From NCBI RefSeq assembly GCF_005281835.1, contig NZ_RZIS01000009.1:1-64000 (forward strand): DNA of 64,000 nt. Direction: 5' to 3'. The DNA comes from Vibrio profundi. Its GTDB lineage: Bacteria > Pseudomonadota > Gammaproteobacteria > Enterobacterales > Vibrionaceae. Position numbers and translations under genes: made by a program. Below, piece after piece: positions 25,076 to 33,763 of this stretch. Every line of letters begins with the position of its first letter. The stretch's first letter is position 1. The notes beneath the pieces are model-generated. The model was not told the DNA's origin. It was given only the letters and a program-made list of their open reading frames with translations, and did not search any database.

Positions 25076-25180
25076 ATGTTAGACGGCACTACCTCTTATA
25101 TAAATAAAGTACTAAATAATAAGAAATTTTTTATGAGTTTCATTCTAATTTTACCAATTAGCGACTATACATATAGTTAG
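25076..25180 (+). CDS. Possible 34-residue leader peptide ahead of the HlyD operon
   Basis: ATG 25076 (with AAGAG a few bases ahead) opens a frame to TAG 25178-25180, reading MLDGTTSYINKV and later FFMSFILILPISDY. Spacing from motif copy 4 (76 bases) resembles that of copies 5 and 6. The ribosome site is weak and the composition is what AT-rich DNA would give by chance, so this is only a candidate. Confidence 0.2.
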   Translation: MLDGTTSYINKVLNNKKFFMSFILILPISDYTYS

Positions 25181-25213
25181 TGAACGGATTCAGATATAGC
25201 AGTAGGTAAATAT

Positions 25214-26341
25214 ATGACGGAAAAGACCGAGCCCCTCAAACAAGAAGAATTAAAAACCCCAGAAGAACAACCCGAAAACGAACCCAACAAAGTAAGAAAG
25301 ATAACCAATTACCTCCTCGGTACCGTTATGGTTTTGTTAGTGTTCAGCATTATTTCAGACCGAATTATTCCTTCAACGGACAATGCCCGAGTGAAAGGTT
25401 ATGTCGTGCCTATTAAGCCTCAGGTATCGGGGCAAGTATTGGATATCTTGGTTCAACCAAACCAACCGGTTCAAGAGGGCGATGTGCTGGCGAAGCTGAA
25501 TCCTGCCGATTACGAAATTGCGGTTAAGCAAGCAGAGCAAAACCTAGAGATTGCAGGGCAAAATGTTGGCGCTCAAACTGCAGCGATTGCTTCGTCCCAA
25601 GCGCGATTAACCAGTGCGAATGTCGAACTGGAAAACGTAAAACTTCAGTCTGCACGTATTCTAGAAATGGCTGAGCGCGGTGTGGTGTCACAATCTGATG
25701 CTGATAAAGCGCGCGCGACTTTGGCCACTGCGCGTGCCAATGTTGTGAATGCACAAGCAGATCTAGAAAAGTCTAAGCGTCAATTGGGCGCGGATGGTGA
25801 AGACAATAGCCAAATCAAAGCGGCATTGTTGGCGTTGGAACAAGCGCAGATCAACCTTGAAAGAACGGTGATTCGCGCACCAACTGCTGGCGGTGTGTCT
25901 AACTTTAGTCTGTCTGAAGGATTTTTTGCGTCAGCAGGGCAACCGATGATGACATTCGTATCAACTGAAAGCATTTGGATTGAAGCGTATTTTCGTGAAA
26001 ACAGTTTGGGCAACATCAAAGCAGGCGATGAAGTAGAAGTAGCGTTAGATTTCGCACCAGGCAAGATTATTAAAGGCACCGTGACCAGTGTCGACTGGGG
26101 TGTTGACTGGGGGCAAGATAACCAAGCGGGTAAGTTAGCACAGGCAAATAATCAAACGGGCTGGCTACGTCAGACTCAAATGCTGCCGATTTCGATCGAA
26201 TTCGATCATAGCCAAACGACAGGGTTACTGCGTATTGGTGGCCAAGCGGATGTGATTGTTTATAGCGGTGATAACTTTGTTTTCAATACGCTAGGTAAGT
26301 TATGGATTCGTTTCGTGAGCTTTATGTCTTATGTCCGATAG
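25214..26341 (+). CDS. HlyD/EmrA-type membrane-fusion (periplasmic adaptor) protein
   Basis: The adaptor of an efflux system. An acidic cytoplasmic N-terminus (1-30) precedes one membrane helix (about 32-50, YLLGTVMVLLVFSIIS). Then come a biotinyl-lipoyl-like half (KPQVSGQVLDILVQPNQPVQEGD), a coiled-coil hairpin (about 95-200), the second lipoyl half (ERTVIRAPTAGGVSNFSLSEG) and a beta-barrel (about 245-350). The length of 375 residues is typical. It overlaps the next gene by 11 bases, so the two proteins are made together. There is no outer-membrane channel gene in the operon. Confidence 0.93.
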   Translation: MTEKTEPLKQEELKTPEEQPENEPNKVRKITNYLLGTVMVLLVFSIISDRIIPSTDNARVKGYVVPIKPQVSGQVLDILVQPNQPVQEGDVLAKLNPADYEIAVKQAEQNLEIAGQNVGAQTAAIASSQARLTSANVELENVKLQSARILEMAERGVVSQSDADKARATLATARANVVNAQADLEKSKRQLGADGEDNSQIKAALLALEQAQINLERTVIRAPTAGGVSNFSLSEGFFASAGQPMMTFVSTESIWIEAYFRENSLGNIKAGDEVEVALDFAPGKIIKGTVTSVDWGVDWGQDNQAGKLAQANNQTGWLRQTQMLPISIEFDHSQTTGLLRIGGQADVIVYSGDNFVFNTLGKLWIRFVSFMSYVR

Positions 26342-27350
26342 CGTGATCGAGAATACTCGAATTCAAACTAAGATCATCCGTTATACCGTCGCAGTCGGGG
26401 TAGCGGTGTTTCTAGCGGCGTGGATAGATTGGCCGTTAGCGTTTGTCGCGCCAGTTTTTGTGGCTAAGTTTTTGGTTGATAAGCCTGAGCTTAACAAAGA
26501 AACCATCTACGAACTGACCATTGCGATGGTGGCTACTATGGTACTTGGGTTATTTCTTTCTAACGGTATTACTCAGTACCCGATCCCAATGTTGATCATT
26601 ATCGGGTTGATGATGTTATGGGGATATTACTTATTTACTGATCCGAAATGGAACCTGTTCGCAACCATCTTAATCATTGCGGTATTAATGTTGCCATTTA
26701 TGGCGATTTCAAACCCTGGAATATCGGTGTTTTTGGCGACAGGGCTCGCGAGCTCTGGTGTGGTCGCGGTCATCATTTTCGCATTAGTTCATATCTATTT
26801 CCCTGAACCTGAGTCGACATTTACTGGTTATCAAGAGCCTCCGATGACTAAGCAACAACGCTGGTACGCTGCGTTTCGAGCAATGATCATTTCATTTCCT
26901 GTGGTGTGTTTCTTTTTTGTCTTTCAGATTTCTGAAGCGCTATTAACCATGATGTTTATCGCATTGTTATCACTCATGATAACGGGGGAAAAATCAGTCA
27001 AGTTAAGTGCTTTTCTAATCATTAGTAACAGTATTGGTGGTCTTTTAGCGGTTGGAGTGTTCTTTGTGTTGAGTGTTGTGCCTAACATTCTATTTTACAC
27101 ACTGTTTATCTCGCTGGTGGCAATAGTGATGGCGACACAAATCTATACAAAGCCTGAGAAAGCGCCAATTTTTGCCACAGCGTTTGGCACGGTTTTAGTG
27201 TTACTTGGCAGCACTCTAATGAGTTCCGGCGACATCGACAGCAATATGTTCATTCGAATCTTCCAGTTATTCCTTATCGGTATTTATATGATTGTGGTCT
27301 CTTTCTTCTTAGAAACTCGCAATTGGAAATTTCTCAAGGTACAGGCTTAA
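26331..27350 (+). CDS. DUF2955-family (FUSC-like) inner-membrane protein
   Basis: About ten hydrophobic segments in 339 residues, with a hydrophilic break near 165-185 (PEPESTFTGYQEPPMTKQQRW), as expected for the two five-helix halves of FUSC/aromatic-acid exporter-like proteins. The family (DUF2955) is commonly encoded directly after an HlyD-type adaptor, as here with an 11-base overlap. The pair resembles AaeA-AaeB-type efflux (aromatic carboxylic acids), but the substrate in this family is not established. Confidence 0.85.
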   Translation: MSDSVIENTRIQTKIIRYTVAVGVAVFLAAWIDWPLAFVAPVFVAKFLVDKPELNKETIYELTIAMVATMVLGLFLSNGITQYPIPMLIIIGLMMLWGYYLFTDPKWNLFATILIIAVLMLPFMAISNPGISVFLATGLASSGVVAVIIFALVHIYFPEPESTFTGYQEPPMTKQQRWYAAFRAMIISFPVVCFFFVFQISEALLTMMFIALLSLMITGEKSVKLSAFLIISNSIGGLLAVGVFFVLSVVPNILFYTLFISLVAIVMATQIYTKPEKAPIFATAFGTVLVLLGSTLMSSGDIDSNMFIRIFQLFLIGIYMIVVSFFLETRNWKFLKVQA

Positions 27351-27378
27351 TGCGCGTGCTATCTAACAAGGAGCTTTT

Positions 27379-28440
27379 ATGAAGCTTGATAACAATTTCT
27401 CAAACCAAGCTATCGACGCTTTCATTAAGATCGGTGCTATATCGATTCTTGTGCTTTGGTGTTTCTCAATCCTCCAACCATTTATTTTATTGGTAGTGTG
27501 GGGGGGCATTATCGCCACGGCGCTTTATCCGATTGCACAGTGGGCAAATGGTAAGTTTGGTATTGGTGTGGGCAAAGCAAGCGGTATCTTAGCCTTCATT
27601 GGCGTAATGCTATTGCTGATACCGCTAATCGCGATTTCAACCGGGCTTTATACCAGTGGTTCTGAGCTTGTCGTTGGATTGCAGGATGGAACCATTTCGT
27701 TTCCCAAACCAAATGAGAGCCTGAAAGATCTGCCGTTAGTCGGTGATAAGGTATACGCATTTGGTATTCAGCTTTCTTCGAATTTAGAAAGCGTACTGGT
27801 GACTTACGGTGAAGAAGTTAAATCGGTTGTCAGCAAAGCCGCTGGTATCGTTGGATCGTTGGGCGGCGGTTTCATTCAATTTATTATTTCGACGATCATT
27901 GCTGGCGTATTCATGGCAAACGCTGATAAATGTGAGCGTGCATTCGTGTTAGTGGCAACTCGTTTAACGGGTGACCATGGTGAAGATTTGACGACGCTTT
28001 CTAAAACGACCGTCCGCAGTGTCGTGCAAGGGGTAATAGGCGTTGCGGTTATTCAGTCGGTTCTTGCTGGTTTAGGGATGGTATTCGCTGACGTGCCTGC
28101 TATTGGATTATGGATGCTACTGGTGTTACTGGTTGCCATTATTCAACTACCACCTATTTTAGCGCTGTTACCTGTGATCATTTATGTGTTTAGCGTAGAT
28201 ACAACCACGACAGCTGTACTGTTCTTAGTTTGGTGTATTTTGGTAAGCGGTAGTGATGCGATATTGAAGCCTGTCTTACTTAGCCGAGGTTCTGACATTC
28301 CTATGCTGGTCATCTTATTGGGTGCATTAGGGGGAATGGCAATGTCGGGTATCGTTGGATTATTCGTAGGGGCAGTGGTTCTGAGTTTGAGTTATCAGCT
28401 ATTCACTGTTTGGCTAAACGGCGAGGCCGAAGGGAAGTAA
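27379..28440 (+). CDS. AI-2E-family (YdiK/PerM-type) inner-membrane transporter
   Basis: A 353-residue protein with about seven or eight membrane segments, the family hallmark of two pairs of helices around a loop (about 90-150, hydrophilic, PNESLKDLPLVGDKVYAFG) and a C-terminal bundle (LLSRGSDIPMLVILLGALGGMAMSGIVGLFVGAVVLSL). In this family members have been proposed as exporters of autoinducer-2 or as Na+/H+ antiporters; substrates are mostly unknown. AAGGAG lies at the right distance from ATG 27379. It is the third gene of the operon. Confidence 0.88.
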   Translation: MKLDNNFSNQAIDAFIKIGAISILVLWCFSILQPFILLVVWGGIIATALYPIAQWANGKFGIGVGKASGILAFIGVMLLLIPLIAISTGLYTSGSELVVGLQDGTISFPKPNESLKDLPLVGDKVYAFGIQLSSNLESVLVTYGEEVKSVVSKAAGIVGSLGGGFIQFIISTIIAGVFMANADKCERAFVLVATRLTGDHGEDLTTLSKTTVRSVVQGVIGVAVIQSVLAGLGMVFADVPAIGLWMLLVLLVAIIQLPPILALLPVIIYVFSVDTTTTAVLFLVWCILVSGSDAILKPVLLSRGSDIPMLVILLGALGGMAMSGIVGLFVGAVVLSLSYQLFTVWLNGEAEGK

Positions 28441-28442
28441 CG

Positions 28443-29102
28443 ATGAAAAAAGTGTCTAAAGACGACAACTTTTACTTCTTATTTTTTGCTTTGCTCGGTT
28501 TGCTGTTCAGTAGCGCGGTGATGCAGCAAATGTTTGCTGGGGGCCAAAAGATGATTTTGGCTCTTATCATCATTTGCTTAGCAGTGTCGATTGTTGGCGT
28601 GAACCGCAAACAGACATTTTACCGAAGCTGGTATGGTTTCTTATTGAGCTTGGCTGCCATTTCTGGCGTGTTTTCTTTTTTTGAAGATTATGACTTATCA
28701 TTAGTGACGCTGGGTGCGCTGCTATTCTTCTTGTTGTCACACACTTATACAGCTTTGAAACAAGTCATGCTGACTAACTACGTGAGCAAAAATCAAATTG
28801 TTGGTTCGATTTGTATTTACTTACTGTTTGGCGTGACTTGGGCAATCATTCACTTAATTCAAATCGAACTGTTCCCTCAAGCTTTCAATGGAATCGAAGC
28901 GAAACCTTGGATCGAAAATCTATTCGAAGCGATTTACTTCAGTTTTATAACCTTAACAACCGTCGGTTATGGCGATATCTCTCCTACATTACCGATTCCA
29001 AGATTCTTTGTATTTATAGAGTCGATTTTGGGCAGTTTCTATCTGGCCATCATGGTCGCGAGTTTAGTGAGTAGCCGTTTAAACCAGTCAACCCAGCACT
29101 AG
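28443..29102 (+). CDS. Two-transmembrane ion channel (K+ channel-like)
   Basis: The selectivity filter TLTTVGYGDISPT (about residues 177-189) sits between two membrane helices (about 123-143 and 196-215), the core of a potassium channel. An additional N-terminal membrane region (four segments, residues 10-100) is present. There is no RCK or nucleotide-binding domain in the 219 residues. ATG 28443 is the start because the conserved start sits two bases after the previous stop. It may set membrane potential or K+ balance within the envelope operon. Confidence 0.88.
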   Translation: MKKVSKDDNFYFLFFALLGLLFSSAVMQQMFAGGQKMILALIIICLAVSIVGVNRKQTFYRSWYGFLLSLAAISGVFSFFEDYDLSLVTLGALLFFLLSHTYTALKQVMLTNYVSKNQIVGSICIYLLFGVTWAIIHLIQIELFPQAFNGIEAKPWIENLFEAIYFSFITLTTVGYGDISPTLPIPRFFVFIESILGSFYLAIMVASLVSSRLNQSTQH

Positions 29103-29124
29103 TTGTACCCCTCAAGGAGTGAGA

Positions 29125-30882
29125 GTGAAAAAGTTAGCGTTATTCGGAATCATCTTGTTTGTACAAGGGTGTACAAGTGTTCAAGCCCCGGTGCCGTCGC
29201 ATTATGATGAATGGACGGCAGAGCTGATGGAAGCGCGCCGATGGCGTGATAGTGATGAGCTAGAACTGGATTACATCAAACTGGTATCTGAAAACGAACT
29301 GCCAGTGCAACCTGCGATGGTAAAAGTGATTGGTACCAGTACAGAGAATGCCGTGAATAGCTTAGCGGCAAAAATATATTTGATTGAACACGCGCAGCAC
29401 ACCATAGATCTTACTTACTATATTTTTGCCCACGACCTTGCTGGAGAAGCGATTCAAGGTGCGCTTTGTAATGCAGTTAAAAGAGGTGTCGACGTAAGAA
29501 TGATGGTCGACAGTTTAGGATCTTTCAGCATGAACAATTCGAACCTTAAGGGGCTAATGCAGTGTGCCGAAAGTGCGGGATATGTAAAAGATAAACAGGG
29601 TGTCGAAACGGACCAACGCGCGCGAGTCCAAGCAGTAGTGTTCAATGCGCTAACGGATGGCGAATCGAGGATAAATAATCGCTCGCATGATAAGTTATTG
29701 ATAGTAGACGGTGCATACCATGATAAGGCTTGGGTAGTCACAGGTGGGCGTAATGTCTCGCTTGATTACTACGGGCTTACTAAACAAGGGGCTCTCGATA
29801 GGAACGCGTTTAAAGACATTGAGATCATCGTTAAACCTACCAACGGAGCAACTCGAAACAGTTCACCAGCGCAGTTGTCTGAGTATTACTATTCGGTATT
29901 ATTTTCTAAACCGGGCAATAAAAAACTATCGACAATTTTGTCGTATAACCGAGATATGTCTGAGCTGGAATCTGCGTTAGTAACTTTGAAGTCATCAAAG
30001 GTGTTTGAAACATCCTACCAAAATATGGAAGCCTACTTAGCAACAGGGTTTTCTCTGACAGAAACTAAATTCGCTCATGAACTAGATAACCTCAACGCAA
30101 CTGATATCGTAAAAAATTACAGTACTAATAAGCGTGCTAATGCCAATTCAATAAGCGGTATTTTGGCGCGAGCAGCGTATTCAAATACTGATTTCCAAAC
30201 TATCAGAGTCGTTTCTCCATATCTGTTCTTACAATCCGAACTTCTTAAAGATGAAGGGGTTCTCGATGAAGACTTAAATACAACTCTCGCTTGGCTAGAC
30301 AAAGATCCAAATCGAACCATAGAAATCATCACCAATTCAGCTTTGACGAGCGATAACTTTTTCACACAAGCTGTCATTGATATGCACACTGTACCCACCA
30401 TGTTGATGGGTGAGGATATTAAGTCTAAATGGTTAGATAGCGATTTGGATGCTAACGAGTTGAACTCTGAATTCTTAAAGTCTGAAGCGTGGCAGGCAGT
30501 GATTAATCACCCAAGAATTCATTTCTACCAACTAGGCAAGAAAGATTCGGTTTTGCTTGGCGGGAACAAGCATTACGGCAAACTACACGCTAAGTTTCTT
30601 ATTTTCGATGAAAGTGCATTTGTTGGAACAACGAACTTAGATTTTCGTTCATTGCTGTACAACAATGAGGTAGGCTTTTTCTTAAAAGGGCCAACGCTCA
30701 TTAAAGAATTGAACCAAGAGTTTGATCTTCTTAAGTCTTATTCAACTCGCTGGGGCAGCGCGGATTGGATTCAAATGCGAGCAGAACTGCGAGAACAAGG
30801 TGGAATGAAAGGAACAACCACCAACAATCAAAGAGAGTTGTACAACTTACTCGAATCTACGGGTTTGAAATACCAATTCTAA
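29125..30882 (+). CDS. Phospholipase D-family lipoprotein (cardiolipin synthase-like)
   Basis: Two HxKxxxxD motifs mark the PLD superfamily: His188 in SHDKLLIVDG and His488 in LHAKFLIFDESAFVGTTNLDFRS. An N-terminal lipoprotein signal ends FVQGCTS, so it is anchored in a membrane from the periplasmic side. The layout matches the ClsC/YmdC-like subgroup; phosphatidyl transfer or phospholipase activity are both possible. GTG 29125 has AAGGAG five bases ahead; an upstream GTG at 29119 overlaps that site. It is the fifth gene in the operon, 22 bases behind the channel gene. Confidence 0.9.
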   Translation: MKKLALFGIILFVQGCTSVQAPVPSHYDEWTAELMEARRWRDSDELELDYIKLVSENELPVQPAMVKVIGTSTENAVNSLAAKIYLIEHAQHTIDLTYYIFAHDLAGEAIQGALCNAVKRGVDVRMMVDSLGSFSMNNSNLKGLMQCAESAGYVKDKQGVETDQRARVQAVVFNALTDGESRINNRSHDKLLIVDGAYHDKAWVVTGGRNVSLDYYGLTKQGALDRNAFKDIEIIVKPTNGATRNSSPAQLSEYYYSVLFSKPGNKKLSTILSYNRDMSELESALVTLKSSKVFETSYQNMEAYLATGFSLTETKFAHELDNLNATDIVKNYSTNKRANANSISGILARAAYSNTDFQTIRVVSPYLFLQSELLKDEGVLDEDLNTTLAWLDKDPNRTIEIITNSALTSDNFFTQAVIDMHTVPTMLMGEDIKSKWLDSDLDANELNSEFLKSEAWQAVINHPRIHFYQLGKKDSVLLGGNKHYGKLHAKFLIFDESAFVGTTNLDFRSLLYNNEVGFFLKGPTLIKELNQEFDLLKSYSTRWGSADWIQMRAELREQGGMKGTTTNNQRELYNLLESTGLKYQF

Positions 30883-30997
30883 CGTTGAAAATTGGGCGAA
30901 TAGGCTTACTCGTTCACTTTCAAATGATATTGCCATGTACCGATAGTTTTCGGTACGGCAGTCAAATAGGTCAATAAACATATAATAAGGACATCAT

Positions 30998-32644
30998 ATG
31001 AAAAAGCTCTTTGTAGCCATATGCGTTACCGTTGGCTTAACGGGTTGTAGTCAGTTATTGCAAAGCTCAGACTCGCAGAATTACGATGTTGTGATTCTCA
31101 ATGGTCGAGTCATGGATCCCGAAACAAACTTTGACGCAGTTAGAAACGTTGGGGTGAGGGATGGACGAATCGTTTCGATAACCGAAAAAGCGATCAGTGG
31201 CGTAGAGGTGATAGATGCTACAGGGCATGTTGTCTCGCCTGGATTTATCGATACACAGAACCACGGGCATGGTTTAGCGTGGAATGCCAAAATTGGCCTT
31301 CGTGACGGTGTAACGACCCCGCTGGATTTAGAAGCTGGTAATTTGAATGTTGCTGGGTTCTATGCTGAGCGTGAAGGAAAGTGGTTGGTGAACTATGGCG
31401 CGGCTGTGTCCCACGAAATGATCCGCATGAAAGTGTTAGACAAAATGGATATTACTGAGCCTGTTGATGCTAAAGATATGTTAGCAACACTGCGTGGGGG
31501 CTCTTACGAAGAAAACGACATTCCTGATTGGGCAGAGACTCAATCGAGCTTAGAGCAAATCAACGAAATTATGGCCATCGCTGACGAAGAGTTTCGTCAG
31601 GGTGCACTAACCGCTGGCTCGACGATGGGTTACATGGCAAAAGGTGCAAGCACCCTAGAAGTGTTCAATTACCAAAAGGTCGCGGCGAATTATGGTAGAG
31701 CGAGCAGCTTCCATGTGCGCTTACTTGGTAATGCGACTCCGCCTTATGAAGGAACGTTAGGCGCGTTTGAACAACTAGTTAACGGTATGGCGCTCGATGC
31801 TCCTGTACTTTTTAGCCATAACAACAATGCTGGCTGGTGGGAAATTGAGGAGCATGCTCAATTGTTTCGAGACCAAGGTAAGAACGTTTGGTCCGAATAC
31901 TACCCATACCATTGTGGCTCTTCGACGATCGGCTCGGATTTCCTTAAACCTGAAGGCATGAAGTTACTTGGCACCGGTTATGACCAGATGAAGGACCCGC
32001 GTACAGGTGAACCGTATACGGTTGAAACGTATAAAGCCCAGCTAGCAAAAGATCCAGGCTACACCATCATTTTATGTTTCCCGGTTAAGGAAAAATGGAT
32101 GGCGATGTTTACGGAAGTACCACACATGGTAGTTGCAGGTGATGGCATGCCTGGTGTCGATATTGATGGTAAGTGGTTAGAAGTCGATGCGCCTTATGAA
32201 GACTATGTTGGTCACCCAAGAACGGCGGGGTCACATGCGCGTTCATTTGCTATCGCACGTGATAATAATGTCCCATTAATGCAGACGATTGCCCAGAACA
32301 GTTATTGGTCGGCAAAGCATTTAGGCGATGCAGGGCTAAAAGCGATGCAAGAACGTGGGCGCATGCAAGAAGGCATGGTCGCTGATATTACGATCTTCGA
32401 CCCTAAAAGCATTCAAGATAATGCTGATTATGTGTTAGGGAAGAATGGCTTACCATCTACTGGCATCCCTTACGTGTTGGTAAACGGTGTTATTGTGGTT
32501 GATGATTCAGTCGTTCAGCTAGATAAAACTCCGGGTCAACCAATTCGCTATGACGTCGAGGAAAAGGGTCGTTGGGTTCCGCTAGAAAAAACCGCGTATC
32601 TAGAAGATTTGCTGTCACTAGACTTCCCTCATATTCATGACTAA
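30998..32644 (+). CDS. N-acyl-D-amino-acid deacylase-family lipoprotein (amidohydrolase)
   Basis: An amidohydrolase of 548 residues. It has the first metal-binding HxH in SPGFIDTQNHGHG (about residues 83-95), a long TIM-barrel region, FSHNNNAGWWEI, and the C-terminal NGLPSTGIPYVLVNGVIVVDD. A lipoprotein signal ends LTGC, so it is attached at the periplasmic face. Family members remove N-acyl groups from D-amino acids; no D-amino acid gene lies nearby. It lies 115 bases from the PLD gene and may share its promoter; it ends at a strong terminator. Confidence 0.88.
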   Translation: MKKLFVAICVTVGLTGCSQLLQSSDSQNYDVVILNGRVMDPETNFDAVRNVGVRDGRIVSITEKAISGVEVIDATGHVVSPGFIDTQNHGHGLAWNAKIGLRDGVTTPLDLEAGNLNVAGFYAEREGKWLVNYGAAVSHEMIRMKVLDKMDITEPVDAKDMLATLRGGSYEENDIPDWAETQSSLEQINEIMAIADEEFRQGALTAGSTMGYMAKGASTLEVFNYQKVAANYGRASSFHVRLLGNATPPYEGTLGAFEQLVNGMALDAPVLFSHNNNAGWWEIEEHAQLFRDQGKNVWSEYYPYHCGSSTIGSDFLKPEGMKLLGTGYDQMKDPRTGEPYTVETYKAQLAKDPGYTIILCFPVKEKWMAMFTEVPHMVVAGDGMPGVDIDGKWLEVDAPYEDYVGHPRTAGSHARSFAIARDNNVPLMQTIAQNSYWSAKHLGDAGLKAMQERGRMQEGMVADITIFDPKSIQDNADYVLGKNGLPSTGIPYVLVNGVIVVDDSVVQLDKTPGQPIRYDVEEKGRWVPLEKTAYLEDLLSLDFPHIHD

Positions 32645-32670
32645 CCATAGGTTTTAGTTAGCGTGAAAAT

Positions 32671-32698
32671 AAAAAACGACCCAATGGGTCGTTTTTTA
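32671..32698 (+). terminator. Terminator of the HlyD-led operon
   Basis: Arms AAAAAACGACCC and GGGTCGTTTTTT around an AAT loop, a strong GC stem with a long U-run. The A-rich left side lets it stop the convergent transcript as well. Confidence 0.93.
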
Positions 32699-32714
32699 TT
32701 CAGTGCTTAGTCGC

Positions 32715-33254
32715 TTAGGCTTTTTCTGCCTGAAGGGCTTCTAGCTGTGAAATAGTCGTTTGAGATACCAATTCACCGTCAATGAAGTAGCTAACGTCTT
32801 CACCATCACGTACACCAGTTAACACACCAGTGTCACCGTTGTTGTATACGATATCCATTTGAATCGTATTTTCGTCTACTTGCTTCATTTGGCCGCTTTC
32901 AATCGTGCGATTGTTGGAAATCGGTGCGATTGGCGCGTCAGTTAGTGATGGGTCTAATTCATCATTGACTTTAAATTGTGTGTCTACTTTTGAATCAAAC
33001 AGGTGTGGTTTACCGTTGATTGGGTTTTTACCTGTCCAGAACTCTAATGAGTTAAATAGGGCGTAATCGACCGCAGTAGTGATACCGTAAACGGGTGCTA
33101 GAAGTAAGTTAACACCAGCTCTTGCGTAACGGTTATCTACCACTTCTACGTTGAATTCCATAACTTTCCCTGTTACTGCATTACTACCAACACAACCTGT
33201 TAGAGCTGATGCAAGAATCGCTAGGCCTACAGTTTTGATAAATACTTTTTTCAT
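32715..33254 (-). CDS. DUF3332-family lipoprotein
   Basis: A lipoprotein signal ends SALTGC, so the first mature residue is a lipidated cysteine (residue 21). The mature part has the DUF3332 pattern (NAVTGKVMEFNVEVVDNRYARAG, then VYGITTAVDYALFNSLEFWTGKNP). The family is widespread in gammaproteobacteria and of unknown function. ATG 33254 is preferred: GGAAAG is just ahead, and the signal begins there. Motif copy 5 lies 71 bases upstream, so it is part of the proposed regulon. Confidence 0.88.
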   Translation of the reverse strand: MKKVFIKTVGLAILASALTGCVGSNAVTGKVMEFNVEVVDNRYARAGVNLLLAPVYGITTAVDYALFNSLEFWTGKNPINGKPHLFDSKVDTQFKVNDELDPSLTDAPIAPISNNRTIESGQMKQVDENTIQMDIVYNNGDTGVLTGVRDGEDVSYFIDGELVSQTTISQLEALQAEKA

Positions 33255-33325
33255 TTTACTTTCCAAATATAAGTTAAAGTTATGTGTTTGCTTGGGACTT
33301 ATTATGGTGTGGTTTATGTTTGGAT

Positions 33326-33343
33326 ACTTACCATTTTACGCCA
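33326..33343 (-). promoter_or_regulatory. 18-bp regulon motif, copy 5 (before the DUF3332 gene)
   Basis: On the minus strand it reads TGGCGTAAAATGGTAAGT, an exact consensus match, pointing toward the gene starting at 33254, 71 bases away. Confidence 0.8.
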
Positions 33344-33390
33344 TGGCGAACATTGGAGACATTTTACGTGGTGAAGCGATTAGAAATGAA

Positions 33391-33424
33391 AAAAGCCTTC
33401 AAAATCATATTGAAGGCTTTTGGC
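33391..33424 (-). terminator. Terminator of the 53-residue peptide gene
   Basis: Twelve-base arms AAAAGCCTTCAA (33391-33402) and TTGAAGGCTTTT (33410-33421) with a 7-base loop. The minus-strand transcript then ends in a U-run. It lies about 45 bases behind the small gene. Confidence 0.88.
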
Positions 33425-33465
33425 TTTAGTTGAATCGAAGTGGTGTGAACCAGAGGGAAGCTGCG

Positions 33466-33627
33466 CTACTTCATGACATAGGAGTACACCTTCTTGCTTA
33501 TCCAGACACCGCCTTTAAAAAGTAACGTGACGAATTTAAGCAGAAACTTCGAAACAGAAGTGATCAATTCTCCAGCGCCTTTAACAACGTAATATAAGTC
33601 AGAATGTTTGAAATCGTTGAACGTCAT
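33466..33627 (-). CDS. Small membrane-active peptide, 53 residues, regulon member
   Basis: ATG 33627, with GGAAAT close ahead, opens a 53-residue frame that ends before a proper terminator. The N-terminal half is polar (MTFNDFKHSDLYY), the rest is amphipathic and basic with long hydrophobic runs (ELITSVSKFLLKFVTLLFKGGVWISKKVYSYVMK). That suggests a membrane-surface or single-pass peptide. Its promoter region holds motif copy 6, 78 bases upstream. I do not recognise the peptide; a longer in-frame start at 33714 would run through the motif and is rejected. Confidence 0.7.
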   Translation of the reverse strand: MTFNDFKHSDLYYVVKGAGELITSVSKFLLKFVTLLFKGGVWISKKVYSYVMK

Positions 33628-33705
33628 AATATTTCCAAAAGTAGGGGCATCCTGCCTATGTAAAAGTAGGTTTCGTTGTAATGGTACTTGAGGAAGAGTT
33701 TCTGT

Positions 33706-33723
33706 GATTATCATTTTACGCCA
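33706..33723 (-). promoter_or_regulatory. 18-bp regulon motif, copy 6, inside a 13-bp inverted repeat
   Basis: On the minus strand it reads TGGCGTAAAATGATAATC, three changes from consensus, pointing toward the 53-residue gene (78 bases). Its left half is part of a perfect inverted repeat: TTTTACGCCAGAG (33714-33726) and CTCTGGCGTAAAA (33734-33746) around a 7-base spacer. So two TGGCGTAAAA half-sites face each other. No U-run follows on either strand, so a terminator role is unlikely. Confidence 0.7.
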
Positions 33724-33763
33724 GAGCCAATATCTCTGGCGTAAAAGAATTTAGGAGTGGCAG

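Noticed and set aside
33151..33429. A 92-residue plus-strand frame overlapping the DUF3332 promoter
   Set aside because: It runs through the start of the DUF3332 gene, motif copy 5 and a terminator stem, and has no ribosome site.
33714..33746. Rho-independent terminator for the porin operon
   Set aside because: The 13-bp palindrome is not followed by a T-run on either strand, and one arm overlaps a regulon motif. It was treated as an operator instead, with RNA 3'-end mapping left as the decisive test.
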